Source: Oceanobacillus iheyensis HTE831 (GTDB taxonomy: Bacteria > Bacillota > Bacilli > Bacillales > Amphibacillaceae). Taken from it: 64,000 bases of DNA. The stretch is taken from NCBI RefSeq assembly GCF_000011245.1, contig NC_004193.1:288501-352500 (forward strand), in the 5' to 3' direction. Below are positions 34,398 through 42,351 of the stretch, piece after piece. Position 1 is the stretch's first letter; the number at the start of each line of letters is the position of its first letter. The notes below the pieces were generated by a model that did not search any database, was not told where the DNA came from, and saw only the letters and a program-made list of their open reading frames with translations. Made by a program: the position numbers and the translations under genes.

Positions 34398-35567
34398 ATG
34401 AAATCAAGGACATTAATAATGGCTGGACTACCGATGATAGCAGTAACGTATGGTTTATCTAGATTCAGCTTTGGATTGATGCTTCCATACATTCGTGAAT
34501 CATTAACAATTAGTCAAAGTGTGTCGGGAGTTATTTCATCACTATCGTACTTTGCGTATTGTATTGCTATTATTATGGCAATGATTTTTGCAGTTAAAAT
34601 TGGTTCCAAAAATATCATAATGATAGCTGGTCTTTTTTCTATCACCGGATTAGGATTGATCGCTGGTTCGAATAATTCCTTATTGTTGGGTATGGGAGTG
34701 TTCATTGCTGGGTTAAGTACTGGTTTAGCTTCGCCGCCTTATGCAGATATTGTTAGTACTAAAATAAATACGGATAAAAAAGATCAAACAAACTCTTGGA
34801 TAAATTCAGGAACAAGTATTGGAACTGCGTTTACAGGTATGATTGCACTTACGATGACGAATGATTGGAGACAGGTATATATTATTTTCGCAATCGTAGC
34901 TTTCGCAGTTTTACTAGTAAATTATTTCAGTCTTCCACGTAAAAATATTTCTAAAAAGGAGGCATCACCATTATCATTTTTTCCTTACAAACAGGAGTGG
35001 AAAAATGCTATTGGATTAATTAGTGCTTCTATTCTTTTAGGTATCTCTAGTGCCGTATATTGGACCTTCTCACGTGATTATATAATTGGAATTGAACAAC
35101 TACCTACCTTATTAGGCGATTTATTTTGGGTCCTTATTGGACTATCTGGACTTGCTGGTGGTACGGCGGGTTACTTTGTTTCCAAAATAGGACTATCCAA
35201 AGCGTATGTTATAACAGTAATTATGTTATCGACCGCTTCTTTATTATTAGGGTTATTTCCAACTAATACGTTAAGCGGGATTATTTCTCCAATCCTATTT
35301 GGAAGTTCTTATATATTTGTAACAGGATTACTAATTGTATGGGGTACAAATACTTTTATTACTAATGCATCGTTTGGGTTAGGTGTACCATTTTTATTAT
35401 TAGCTTTAGGGCAAGTGTTTGGTTCGATTATTGCTGGAACAATAAGTGAAGCGATGGGGTACCCATTCTTGTTTATTTTCTCTGCTCTTATAGGCTATCT
35501 AACAATTTTTATTTGGCCGAAAGCAAAGAATAAACAGGAAACGGAACAATTAAGTGGTTTACATTGA
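34398..35567 (+). CDS. MFS transporter (YbfB-like group)
   Basis: A 389-residue major facilitator protein with about 12 helices. The first segment GLPMIAVTYGLSRFSFGLMLPYIRESL is typical of the YbfB/YcaD-like subgroup of the family. It shares an operator-like sequence with the adjoining TetR gene, so it is probably the regulated exporter of that pair. The substrate is unknown. RBS AAGGAGG. No terminator is evident; a gene scar follows. Confidence 0.87.
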   Translation: MKSRTLIMAGLPMIAVTYGLSRFSFGLMLPYIRESLTISQSVSGVISSLSYFAYCIAIIMAMIFAVKIGSKNIIMIAGLFSITGLGLIAGSNNSLLLGMGVFIAGLSTGLASPPYADIVSTKINTDKKDQTNSWINSGTSIGTAFTGMIALTMTNDWRQVYIIFAIVAFAVLLVNYFSLPRKNISKKEASPLSFFPYKQEWKNAIGLISASILLGISSAVYWTFSRDYIIGIEQLPTLLGDLFWVLIGLSGLAGGTAGYFVSKIGLSKAYVITVIMLSTASLLLGLFPTNTLSGIISPILFGSSYIFVTGLLIVWGTNTFITNASFGLGVPFLLLALGQVFGSIIAGTISEAMGYPFLFIFSALIGYLTIFIWPKAKNKQETEQLSGLH

Positions 35568-35594
35568 TGACTTAGTAACTGGCTGGAAAAGTAA

Positions 35595-35678
35595 TTTGTT
35601 CATGACGTAATGACATTTAAGGATGAACCATATATGATTGATTTATTGACGGACGGAGGATTGACTCGATTTTTCTAA
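35595..35678 (+). pseudogene. C-terminal gene scar
   Basis: About 27 codons open after a stop read FVHDVMTFKDEPYMIDLL and on to LTRFF, then stop. The text looks like a real protein tail but has no start or RBS. The parent family is not identified. Confidence 0.3.
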
Positions 35679-35692
35679 AGAGGTGGTATTTG

Positions 35693-35830
35693 TTGAATAA
35701 AGAAGTTGTTGGTAAATGTAAGATATGTGGAGACAACGTTTATTGTTCAGGTGGTTTTGTAGAAGGAGTTTTACAAGATGATAGAACACTTTTGTGTTTA
35801 AACTGCGCAGGAAGGGGCAAAAAGGATTGA
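35693..35830 (+). CDS. small zinc-ribbon-like protein
   Basis: A 45-residue peptide with two CxxC pairs: Cys9-x2-Cys12 (CKIC) and Cys35-x2-Cys38 (CLNC), plus Cys18. The spacing fits a tetrahedral zinc site. TTG start with AGAGGTGG about seven bases upstream. Its last codons form the left arm of the terminator shared with the convergent hmp gene. Family not recognised; small zinc-ribbon proteins of this kind are common in bacilli and mostly unstudied. Confidence 0.7.
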   Translation: MNKEVVGKCKICGDNVYCSGGFVEGVLQDDRTLLCLNCAGRGKKD

Positions 35831-35851
35831 CACTCGACTGTCAATCCTTTT
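35820..35851. terminator. bidirectional terminator
   Basis: AAAGGATTGACA pairs with TGTCAATCCTTT around a six-base loop, with A's before and T's after. It separates the zinc-ribbon gene from hmp. Confidence 0.88.
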
Positions 35852-35857
35852 CCATTG

Positions 35858-37078
35858 TTACTTCGCAATAGGTTCGAGAGGTCCAAATAATTCCATATGA
35901 ATATCGTTTTGAGCAATGTTCATATTTTGTAGATCATTGTTTATTGCACTCATAAAAGGCTTCGGCCCGCACAAGTAAAAGGCAGCATCTTTTGTAGGGA
36001 TAACTTCTTTTAACCATTCATAATCGATATAGCCTTGTTTATCTCCATCTGTACGATTCGTTGGGTTACTATATACAACATACTGCTTCACTTGTTCTTT
36101 AGATTTTGCTATTTCAGAAACTCTTTTTCTCATCGCTTGATGGTCGATAGATTTGGCAGCATGAATGAATACTACATTCCGATTTGGCTGATGTTCTACA
36201 ACGGATTCTAACATACTCATGATGGGAGTTAATCCAACTCCACCACTAATTAAAACTAGAGGACGGTGGTCACGTTCGTCTAAAATAAAATCACCAGCAG
36301 GTGCACTGATTGGTAAAACAGATCCCACTTCCACAGAAGTGTGAAGATAATTAGATACAACTCCAATCGGTTGATTTGAAGCTTCTCGTTTTACACTAAT
36401 ACGATAATAATCTTTCCCTGGTGCCGTTGATAAGCTATATTGTCGTAAATGAACATAAGCTTCACTTTCTATCTGTGCTTTTATCGTAATATATTGCCCA
36501 GGTATGAAAGTGGTGATTGGTAAATTATCATCCGGCTTGAGATAAAAAGAAGTAATCTCCTTACTTTCTTTTACTTTTTTAATAACTTTAAAATCACGAA
36601 AACCGGTCCATCCACCGATCTGGTTCTTTTTCTCGTTGTACATCTCTTTTTCTACGGATATAAAGATGTCCGCGATAACAAAGTATGCTTTTTCCCATGC
36701 CTCTATAATTTCGTCAGTAGCTGCATCTCCTAATACTTCCTTGATCGCTATTAACAGGTATTTACCAACAATAGGATATTGTTCTGGTTTAATATTTAAA
36801 CTGACATGTTTATGTGCAATTTGTTTAACATGTGGTAAGATTTCTTCTAATTTCTCAATGTTTGCTGCAGCAGCGTATACCGTATTTGCTAGTGCTTTCG
36901 ATTGGGCTCCTTTCCGTTGATTTGTTTGATTAAAGACATTTTTTAGTTCTGGATTGTTTTCTAAAAGTATCTTGTAAAAATGCTTAGTTATGGCTTCTCC
37001 GTGCTCCTTTAATACTGGTACGGTAGCTTTAATAATTTCTGTCGTTTTTTTGTCTAAAAGTACGGTTGTGTTTGACAT
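35858..37078 (-). CDS. hmp: flavohaemoprotein (nitric oxide dioxygenase)
   Basis: A 406-residue three-domain enzyme that oxidises NO to nitrate with O2 and NAD(P)H. The globin domain (1-140) has the B10 Tyr (HFYKILLENNPELK, Tyr35) and proximal His91 (KHVSLNIKPEQYPIVGKYL region). The FAD domain (about 155-260) has RQYSLS; the NAD domain (about 265-400) has GGVGLTPIMSML. The start is supported by AGGAG. A perfect palindrome lies 17 bases upstream and the divergent nsrR gene is next, so control by the NO sensor NsrR is expected. Confidence 0.96.
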   Translation of the reverse strand: MSNTTVLLDKKTTEIIKATVPVLKEHGEAITKHFYKILLENNPELKNVFNQTNQRKGAQSKALANTVYAAAANIEKLEEILPHVKQIAHKHVSLNIKPEQYPIVGKYLLIAIKEVLGDAATDEIIEAWEKAYFVIADIFISVEKEMYNEKKNQIGGWTGFRDFKVIKKVKESKEITSFYLKPDDNLPITTFIPGQYITIKAQIESEAYVHLRQYSLSTAPGKDYYRISVKREASNQPIGVVSNYLHTSVEVGSVLPISAPAGDFILDERDHRPLVLISGGVGLTPIMSMLESVVEHQPNRNVVFIHAAKSIDHQAMRKRVSEIAKSKEQVKQYVVYSNPTNRTDGDKQGYIDYEWLKEVIPTKDAAFYLCGPKPFMSAINNDLQNMNIAQNDIHMELFGPLEPIAK

Positions 37079-37094
37079 GAAATCACTCCTAAAT

Positions 37095-37121
37095 AAAAGA
37101 TGTATTTTCTATACATCTTTT
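37095..37121. promoter_or_regulatory. NsrR-type operator
   Basis: A perfect 11-5-11 inverted repeat: AAAAGATGTAT, TTTCT, ATACATCTTTT. The AAGATGTAT half-sites match the NsrR motif (AAGATGyATTT). It overlaps the region just before the hmp RBS, a place suited to full repression. Confidence 0.88.
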
Positions 37122-37210
37122 ATTTTATACGATTACATTCTAAATACAATAAGTCTAACGCAACCATGTGTTACAATAATGTGAAAGATATAGCAAGTAG
37201 GTGTTAAAAA

Positions 37211-37654
37211 ATGAACTTAAAAAAATATACCGATTATGCACTACGAGTTTTGATATTTACCGGTTTGAAATCGGATCAAGAGCTTGCGAATATTAAGGAA
37301 ATAGCTGAAGTTTATCAAATTTCACAAGAACATCTGCGGAAAGTTGTGCATGAATTAACAAAAATGGAATTAGTTGTGACGATTCGTGGAAGAAATGGTG
37401 GGATAAAGCTAGCTAAACCAGCTTCAGAGATAAATATAGGACTTTTAATTAGACAGTTAGAGAATGATTTTGTTTTGTTGGAGTGCTTTGATAAAGGGAC
37501 AAACCATTGTGTTATTTCTCCAGGATGTACACTCAAACACGTGATTAATAAAGCATTGGTAGCTTTCTTTAAGGTACTAGAAGAATATACACTAGAAGAT
37601 TTAATTAAGAATGAAGAAGAGTTACTAGCACTCATGGGAATAGAAAAAGTATAA
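37211..37654 (+). CDS. nsrR: Rrf2-family NO-sensing repressor
   Basis: A 147-residue Rrf2 regulator. The three Fe-S ligand cysteines are Cys92, Cys100 and Cys106, the same numbers as in B. subtilis NsrR (ECFDKGTNHCVISPGC). The helix-turn-helix lies at about 26-60 (EIAEVYQISQEHLRKVVHEL). It diverges from hmp with the operator between them. NO damages its [4Fe-4S] cluster and lifts repression in the characterised homologue. The next gene follows by 20 bases. Confidence 0.95.
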   Translation: MNLKKYTDYALRVLIFTGLKSDQELANIKEIAEVYQISQEHLRKVVHELTKMELVVTIRGRNGGIKLAKPASEINIGLLIRQLENDFVLLECFDKGTNHCVISPGCTLKHVINKALVAFFKVLEEYTLEDLIKNEEELLALMGIEKV

Positions 37655-37674
37655 TTGATAGAGGAGGGGATAAT

Positions 37675-38034
37675 ATTCCAATTGTCTTACAAAGAATTTA
37701 TGAAGACTCGCAACCCGACGGTTATAGAGTTTTAGTTGATCGAGTATGGCCAAGAGGAATCTCAAAAGCGACTGCTAATTTAGATGACTGGGCGAAAGAT
37801 GTTACCCCGAGTCCAAATCTTAGAAAGTGGTTCAATCATGATCCAGAAAAATTTGATCAATTTAAAAAAGAGTATAAAAAAGAGTTACTTGAAGATCAAT
37901 CAAAGATAATGAAATTATTAGAGTTAAAAGAAATACAGGAAAAGCAAAATCTGATTTTGCTTTATGCAGCGAAAGATAAGGAACATAATCATGTTTTGGT
38001 TTTAAAAGAGGTTTTGGAGAATTATCAGCAGTAA
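37675..38034 (+). CDS. DUF488 family protein; start codon ATT
   Basis: A 119-residue DUF488 protein: PIVLQRIYEDSQPDGYRVLV, then DRVWPRGISK, KWFNHDPEKFDQF and a tail LLYAAKDKEHNHVLVL, all family landmarks from the first residue on. AGGAGGGG stands five bases before ATT, and no ATG, GTG or TTG is in frame near it, so ATT must serve as start codon or the gene is silent. It follows nsrR by 20 bases, probably on the same transcript. The family's function is unknown. Confidence 0.85.
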   Translation: MPIVLQRIYEDSQPDGYRVLVDRVWPRGISKATANLDDWAKDVTPSPNLRKWFNHDPEKFDQFKKEYKKELLEDQSKIMKLLELKEIQEKQNLILLYAAKDKEHNHVLVLKEVLENYQQ

Positions 38035-38212
38035 CTACAAATTTCTCACCTTGGAAGCACGATGGTCAGGCAACCGGAATTGATATTTCTGCCAAGAAGA
38101 TAATTAAATTAACAGAAACAATCAATCAAATAATTGTTGATCCTTCGGGCCAGTCATGTAGTAAATGTAAGAAAAGATCATTTCGAATGAATTGGAATTG
38201 AAAACCCGCTTC

Positions 38213-38316
38213 AGAAATATACTGCGCTTTCCGTGGGCGGCTGGTGAGCCTCCGGATGCTCCGCATTCCGGGGTCTAACCTATGCCTCACTCCCACAGGA
38301 GTCTCCGTATATTTCT
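38213..38316. repeat. dispersed repeat with 10-bp inverted ends
   Basis: A 104-bp non-coding unit bounded by AGAAATATAC and its exact complement GTATATTTCT, with GC-rich inner arms (CTCCGG, CCGGGG) and GGTGAG/CTCAC. The left end is repeated in inverted orientation near 51.1 kb. The gap 38035-38800 otherwise holds only gene scars. Confidence 0.7.
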
Positions 38317-38321
38317 TACGC

Positions 38322-38501
38322 TTATATAGCTTTTATTCGTTTGTGAGAAAAATATTTTGGTTCTATGTCAAATGTGGTGGTGGGTTGAATCAACCCATCA
38401 CCTTTTTCATTTCCTTGTTGCCATAGGATTTTCTTCTTTAATCTCTCGAAGCCTTTGATTCCATAAGAATTGCGTTTTATTACTTTAATCGTGTTGTTCA
38501 C
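38322..38501 (-). pseudogene. ISL3-family transposase C-terminal fragment
   Basis: Fifty-nine open codons read NNTIKVIKRNSYGIKGFERL, the conserved C-terminal signature of ISL3 (IS204/IS1001/IS1165) transposases, then a divergent tail. The catalytic DDE part is absent, so the element is dead. An inverted repeat CGTTCTCTCTC / GAGAGAGAACG (38559-38616) just beyond may be a remnant of the same element. Confidence 0.65.
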
Positions 38502-38730
38502 ACCTTCACATTAGTATCTTTTATCCCTAACATTTCTATGATAAAATGGTTTTGCATTCGTTCTCTCTCCTTTGCCTTTTGTGTCGCAACTTTAGGGTAT
38601 CAAAAGAGAGAGAACGGTGCATTTTTTACATCTTTAAAACATTGACAGGACAAGAAGCACCACCACATTCATTGTAGAGCCAATATTTTTAAAAACATTT
38701 TATTGAATGAATAACATGAAATCTGTTCAA

Positions 38731-38791
38731 GAAAAACAACCTCCTATAGTCATAATAAGTCCAAATACGAACTTTATGAAAATAGGAGGTT
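38731..38791 (-). terminator. terminator of the acyl-CoA dehydrogenase gene
   Basis: AACCTCCTAT and ATAGGAGGTT form a 10-bp stem over a 34-base loop; on the minus strand the stem is followed by GTTGTTTTTC. It lies about ten bases after the stop codon. Confidence 0.65.
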
Positions 38792-38800
38792 ACATATGAA

Positions 38801-39958
38801 TTAGTTATTCTCTTTCATTGATCTATCAGCTAATTGCATCATTGTCATATCATCCATCGGAGGATTGTGCAATCCCGCTCGAACGTCTCGATAGTAGCGT
38901 TGTAGATTGTTTTTCTCTGATAAGCTTTTTGCTCCAACAATCCGCATAGCTAAATCAACGGCATGAACAGCTTTATTAGTAACCGATAGTTTTGCTGCAC
39001 CAAGTTCAGGTCCCATCGCAACACGAATGTTTTCATCGCCATTATCCCATTGTTGTGCAATGGAATGAAGGAAATGCTTAGATTCCATTAATAACAATTC
39101 AAGGTCACCCATCTTTTGTTTTACATTAGGTAAATCAGATATAGTTCCTTCAATACTGTTTGGTGAATAATTCATGGCGAATTGTACCGCTTCTTTTTGC
39201 GCTGCCTGTGCGATTCCTAGATAACAGGCAGGTATGTGAAGTAACCAACCAGCTGGTTTTCTTTTCTTGTTTGATAATATCTCTACTAAATTTTCTTCAT
39301 CTAGGTGAACATTCTCTAATACTAAATCGTGACTTCCGCTGCCACGCATTGCAATAGAATCCCACGTCTCTTCTACGTTCACGCCCGGTCTATCTCGTTT
39401 GATTAAGAAATTGCCGACTTCACCTGTCTCATCAATAGTTGCACTAACAACAAAGTAGGTAAGAATTGGAGATAGTGTAGTGAATGTTTTTCTGCCATTC
39501 ATTATCCACTTGTTACCTTGTTTAATCGCGTGTGTCTCTGGTTTACCGCCTCTGGTCGGGCTGCCAGTAGCTGGTTCTGTTGCTGCATTGTTGAGTAGAG
39601 CTCCGTTTTGAATAACATCATTTGCTACAGTGGAATAGACATCTTCATTCCATATTTTGTTTTCACCAAGATATTTCATAATCCCCATATGCCAACCGAT
39701 TGATAAAGCAGTAGAGCCATCTGCCTGTGCGATGATTTCTTGATAGGTCAGTAATTCATCTAAGGTTATCCCGGCGCCTCCGTATTCCTTTGGTATGGTC
39801 AAACTAGGATAACCAATTGATTGTAAGTCTTTATAGTTTTCAAATGGAAAAGATACGTCTTTATCATGCTTTTGTGCGCGTTCATTAAATGGCGCAACAG
39901 TATTTTTTAATAATTGTATGCGTTTTTCAGTTGTATTGAGTTCGAGTAAATTATTCAT
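38801..39958 (-). CDS. acyl-CoA dehydrogenase family protein (YdbM-like)
   Basis: A 385-residue flavoprotein. The N-terminal helical domain has IPKEYGGAGITLDELL; the middle domain has NNAATEPATGSPTRGG and WIMNGRKTFTT; the C-terminal four-helix bundle ends HNPPMDDMTMMQLADRS. This tail, without the usual catalytic Glu context, places it near YdbM and the SfnC/DszC-like flavin monooxygenase branch, so true acyl-CoA oxidation is uncertain. AGGAGGTCC precedes the ATG. It is monocistronic. Confidence 0.87.
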   Translation of the reverse strand: MNNLLELNTTEKRIQLLKNTVAPFNERAQKHDKDVSFPFENYKDLQSIGYPSLTIPKEYGGAGITLDELLTYQEIIAQADGSTALSIGWHMGIMKYLGENKIWNEDVYSTVANDVIQNGALLNNAATEPATGSPTRGGKPETHAIKQGNKWIMNGRKTFTTLSPILTYFVVSATIDETGEVGNFLIKRDRPGVNVEETWDSIAMRGSGSHDLVLENVHLDEENLVEILSNKKRKPAGWLLHIPACYLGIAQAAQKEAVQFAMNYSPNSIEGTISDLPNVKQKMGDLELLLMESKHFLHSIAQQWDNGDENIRVAMGPELGAAKLSVTNKAVHAVDLAMRIVGAKSLSEKNNLQRYYRDVRAGLHNPPMDDMTMMQLADRSMKENN

Positions 39959-40217
39959 TATTTAGGACCTCCTCTATAATGCCTAGTAAGTCAATAGGTA
40001 TAATTCTTATTATTTCATTGTTAAAAATAAAATTCAATTAACTGGTATTTGAAAAGAACATAAGAAATATCAGTCCCTAGGTGGATAACATATGAATAAT
40101 TACTTCAGATAATGAAGATAAGTTCAATTCATTATAAAGGAAGGAATATAGTTGGTAAGGTCGAAAGAGGAAATGATTTAACAGTATTTCTTATGAAGGA
40201 AGAGAAAGGAGAATAAT

Positions 40218-40811
40218 ATGCATAAACCTATCGTTGAGGTGAAACGAATGAAGGACATAAATACAGATGTGAGAAGAGAAGTGGCACAGGTATTTGTGAG
40301 TGGTTATGAAAAGGAGTTATCTTTTCTTTCAAAGGATAAGGAAAAGTTAGTCAGCGCTTTTCAACAAATGATCTGTCCAGAAGTATTTTATATTGGAATG
40401 TTGGAAAGTGAAATTGTAGGGATTCTAGCCTGTTCAAATAAAAAACAACGAGCAATACCTATAAAACAAGAGGTACTAAAAAAACATTTTGGTGCTTGGA
40501 AAGGTATAGTAGCATACCGCTTTATGAAAGATGAATTTAACAGTCAGCTTCTTTTTGGTGATGAAACTGGCTATATTGAATGTGTTGCAACTATGGAAAA
40601 AGCAAGAGGTAAAGGTGTATCTACTGCTTTATTTAACCATGTGTTAGTGCACGCTCCACATCAACACTATATGTTAGAAGTAGTAGATACTAATGTAGTA
40701 GCTCTAAACATGTATTCTAAGTTAGGATTTATAGAAACAAAGCGAAAGAAAGAACGGTTTTCTTCTTTAAAAGGTTTTAAGGAAAGAATCTATATGGAGA
40801 GATATTCATAG
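40218..40811 (+). CDS. GNAT-family N-acetyltransferase
   Basis: A 197-residue acetyltransferase-fold protein. The acetyl-CoA loop reads ECVATMEKARGKGVSTALF (R-G-K-G-V type) followed by VVDTNVVALNMYSKLGF. The N-terminal part (about 1-110) is longer than in minimal GNATs. The substrate is unknown. RBS AAAGGAG. It precedes an O-methyltransferase gene by 48 bases. Confidence 0.83.
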   Translation: MHKPIVEVKRMKDINTDVRREVAQVFVSGYEKELSFLSKDKEKLVSAFQQMICPEVFYIGMLESEIVGILACSNKKQRAIPIKQEVLKKHFGAWKGIVAYRFMKDEFNSQLLFGDETGYIECVATMEKARGKGVSTALFNHVLVHAPHQHYMLEVVDTNVVALNMYSKLGFIETKRKKERFSSLKGFKERIYMERYS

Positions 40812-40859
40812 GTTAATTGTGTATTAGTATATAATAGTAAACAGAGAGGGGAGAAATTT

Positions 40860-41525
40860 ATGAAAAATCACTCATTATGGAAGAATGTAGACGAGTACTT
40901 TGAGGCAAAACTTTTACCCGATGATAAGATATTGAATCAAACTTTAGACAATAATCAAGCAGCAGGATTACCACAAATCGATGTGGCACCTTTGCAAGGG
41001 AAGTTATTATACCTATTAACAAAAATGAAGTCTGCGAGACAAGTGTTAGAGATTGGAACATTGGGCGGTTACAGTTCGATATGGTTTGCCAAAGCAGTAA
41101 CACAGAATGGAAAGGTAATATCATTGGAAGCAAATCAAAGCCATGCCGAAGTAGCAAGGCAGAATATAGAGAATGCTGGGTTTAAACAAACAGTGCAAGT
41201 ACTCGTTGGAAATGCGCTTGATACGCTTCCGACTTTAGAAAATGCAGGAGAATCATTTGACGTTATTTTTATCGATGCGGATAAACAAAATAATCCCAAG
41301 TATTTAGAATGGGCATTACGATTAGCCAATGAAGGAGCACTTCTCATTGCAGATAATGTTGTGCGAAACGGAGAAGTGATTGATCAAAAAAGCGAGGATG
41401 AACGTATTCAAGGCTTGAGAGAGTTTGTGAATATGCTTGAAAATGAAGAGCGTATTGAATCTACTGCTATTCAAACAGTTGGCTCTAAAGATTATGATGG
41501 TTTTGTTATTGGGATAGTGAAGTGA
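40860..41525 (+). CDS. SAM-dependent O-methyltransferase (class I, COMT-like)
   Basis: A 221-residue enzyme of the O-methyltransferase family 3 (YrrM/caffeoyl-CoA type). The SAM loop is VLEIGTLGGYSSIWFA; VISLEANQSHAEVARQNI carries the acidic ribose ligand; the metal-binding Asp and catalytic region are FIDADKQNN and LIADNVVRNGEV. The ATG follows GAGAGGGGAG. The acceptor substrate is unknown, probably a catechol-like compound. The region after it holds a kinase scar. Confidence 0.9.
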   Translation: MKNHSLWKNVDEYFEAKLLPDDKILNQTLDNNQAAGLPQIDVAPLQGKLLYLLTKMKSARQVLEIGTLGGYSSIWFAKAVTQNGKVISLEANQSHAEVARQNIENAGFKQTVQVLVGNALDTLPTLENAGESFDVIFIDADKQNNPKYLEWALRLANEGALLIADNVVRNGEVIDQKSEDERIQGLREFVNMLENEERIESTAIQTVGSKDYDGFVIGIVK

Positions 41526-41588
41526 GTTGGATTTGTCGCAGATGTTTACCGAACCTATTTATTACTATCTTGTTCTGATCAAGCGTAA

Positions 41589-41747
41589 GCTAATCTTTAT
41601 ATAGATTTATATTGTTCGACTTCAGAAATAACGAAAGATGTCGTTTTTCAATGGGGACCAATTATTGCTGGTGCACGGTTATTTGAGGCGGTCCCTTCTG
41701 AAAGGAAGCAACGATTAATAAATATCGTGAATGGGCTTTATCGGTAG
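41589..41747 (+). pseudogene. C-terminal remnant of a phosphotransferase-like kinase
   Basis: Fifty-two open codons without start read LYIDLYCSTSEITKDVVFQW and then GPIIAGARLFEAVPSERKQ before a stop. The W-x-P-I-I-A-G-A-R-L-x-E pattern is that of the last helices of APH/choline-kinase-like phosphotransferases. The N-terminal and catalytic parts are missing. Confidence 0.45.
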
Positions 41748-41758
41748 TGTGGTATTTC

Positions 41759-42235
41759 TTACTCTATACGAAGAGAAAATACATAAGATGCTTCTCCTTG
41801 ATCCCAATAACCGATGATTTCATAGATTATCTCTCCTTTATTCGTTAAATCTATAGAATCCGAAGAACTTACCACTTTATCATCCTTCCAAATTCTAACA
41901 TCATAGTCATTAGGTTCAAGGTCAAAGTTTAATGTAACCTCAGAGTTTGTAGTTACGTTAGGTGAATGGAATTGTTTTGCTAATCTGGGTGGCCCTTCTT
42001 TATCTACCGTTGTATTTGTCATGGTCCCATCATTATTATCATATTCCCAACTGTATGTTCCTTGAATGGGTGAAATTGACTCATTACCAATATCGATTGA
42101 TAAACGAGGCGGCTCCAGGAGTTGATTTTCTTTTGGATTTGAATGAGTGGGTTTATCAGTGGCTATCGTTTCTTCCACACATCCTATCAGGAAGAAGAAA
42201 GCGCAACATATGATCAATAAATAAAATGGCTTCAT
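41759..42235 (-). CDS. lipoprotein, unknown function
   Basis: A 158-residue lipoprotein with lipobox LIGC (Cys19). The mature part is rich in beta-prone segments (TYSWEYDNNDGTMTNTTV; NFDLEPNDYDVRIW), suggesting a small immunoglobulin-like or beta-sandwich domain. The start is the ATG at 42235 with GGAGGTG upstream; longer in-frame codons before it are rejected. It stands alone on the minus strand. I do not recognise the family. Confidence 0.75.
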   Translation of the reverse strand: MKPFYLLIICCAFFFLIGCVEETIATDKPTHSNPKENQLLEPPRLSIDIGNESISPIQGTYSWEYDNNDGTMTNTTVDKEGPPRLAKQFHSPNVTTNSEVTLNFDLEPNDYDVRIWKDDKVVSSSDSIDLTNKGEIIYEIIGYWDQGEASYVFSLRIE

Positions 42236-42351
42236 GATACACCTCCAATATATCTGTAAATTTACTATACCATAAGTAGTTAGAAAATTGGTTATATTTA
42301 TAGGTTGAAGGGATCGGGTACACTGAAAGAAAACAAAAGGATGTGTAAACA

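Noticed and set aside
38062..38160. Frame SPWKHDGQATGIDISAKKII after the DUF488 gene
   Set aside because: No start, no family; may be another gene scar but unsupported.
40152..40208. Short frame KVERGNDLTVFLMKEEKGE before the GNAT gene
   Set aside because: Protein-like text but no reliable start; too short to support.
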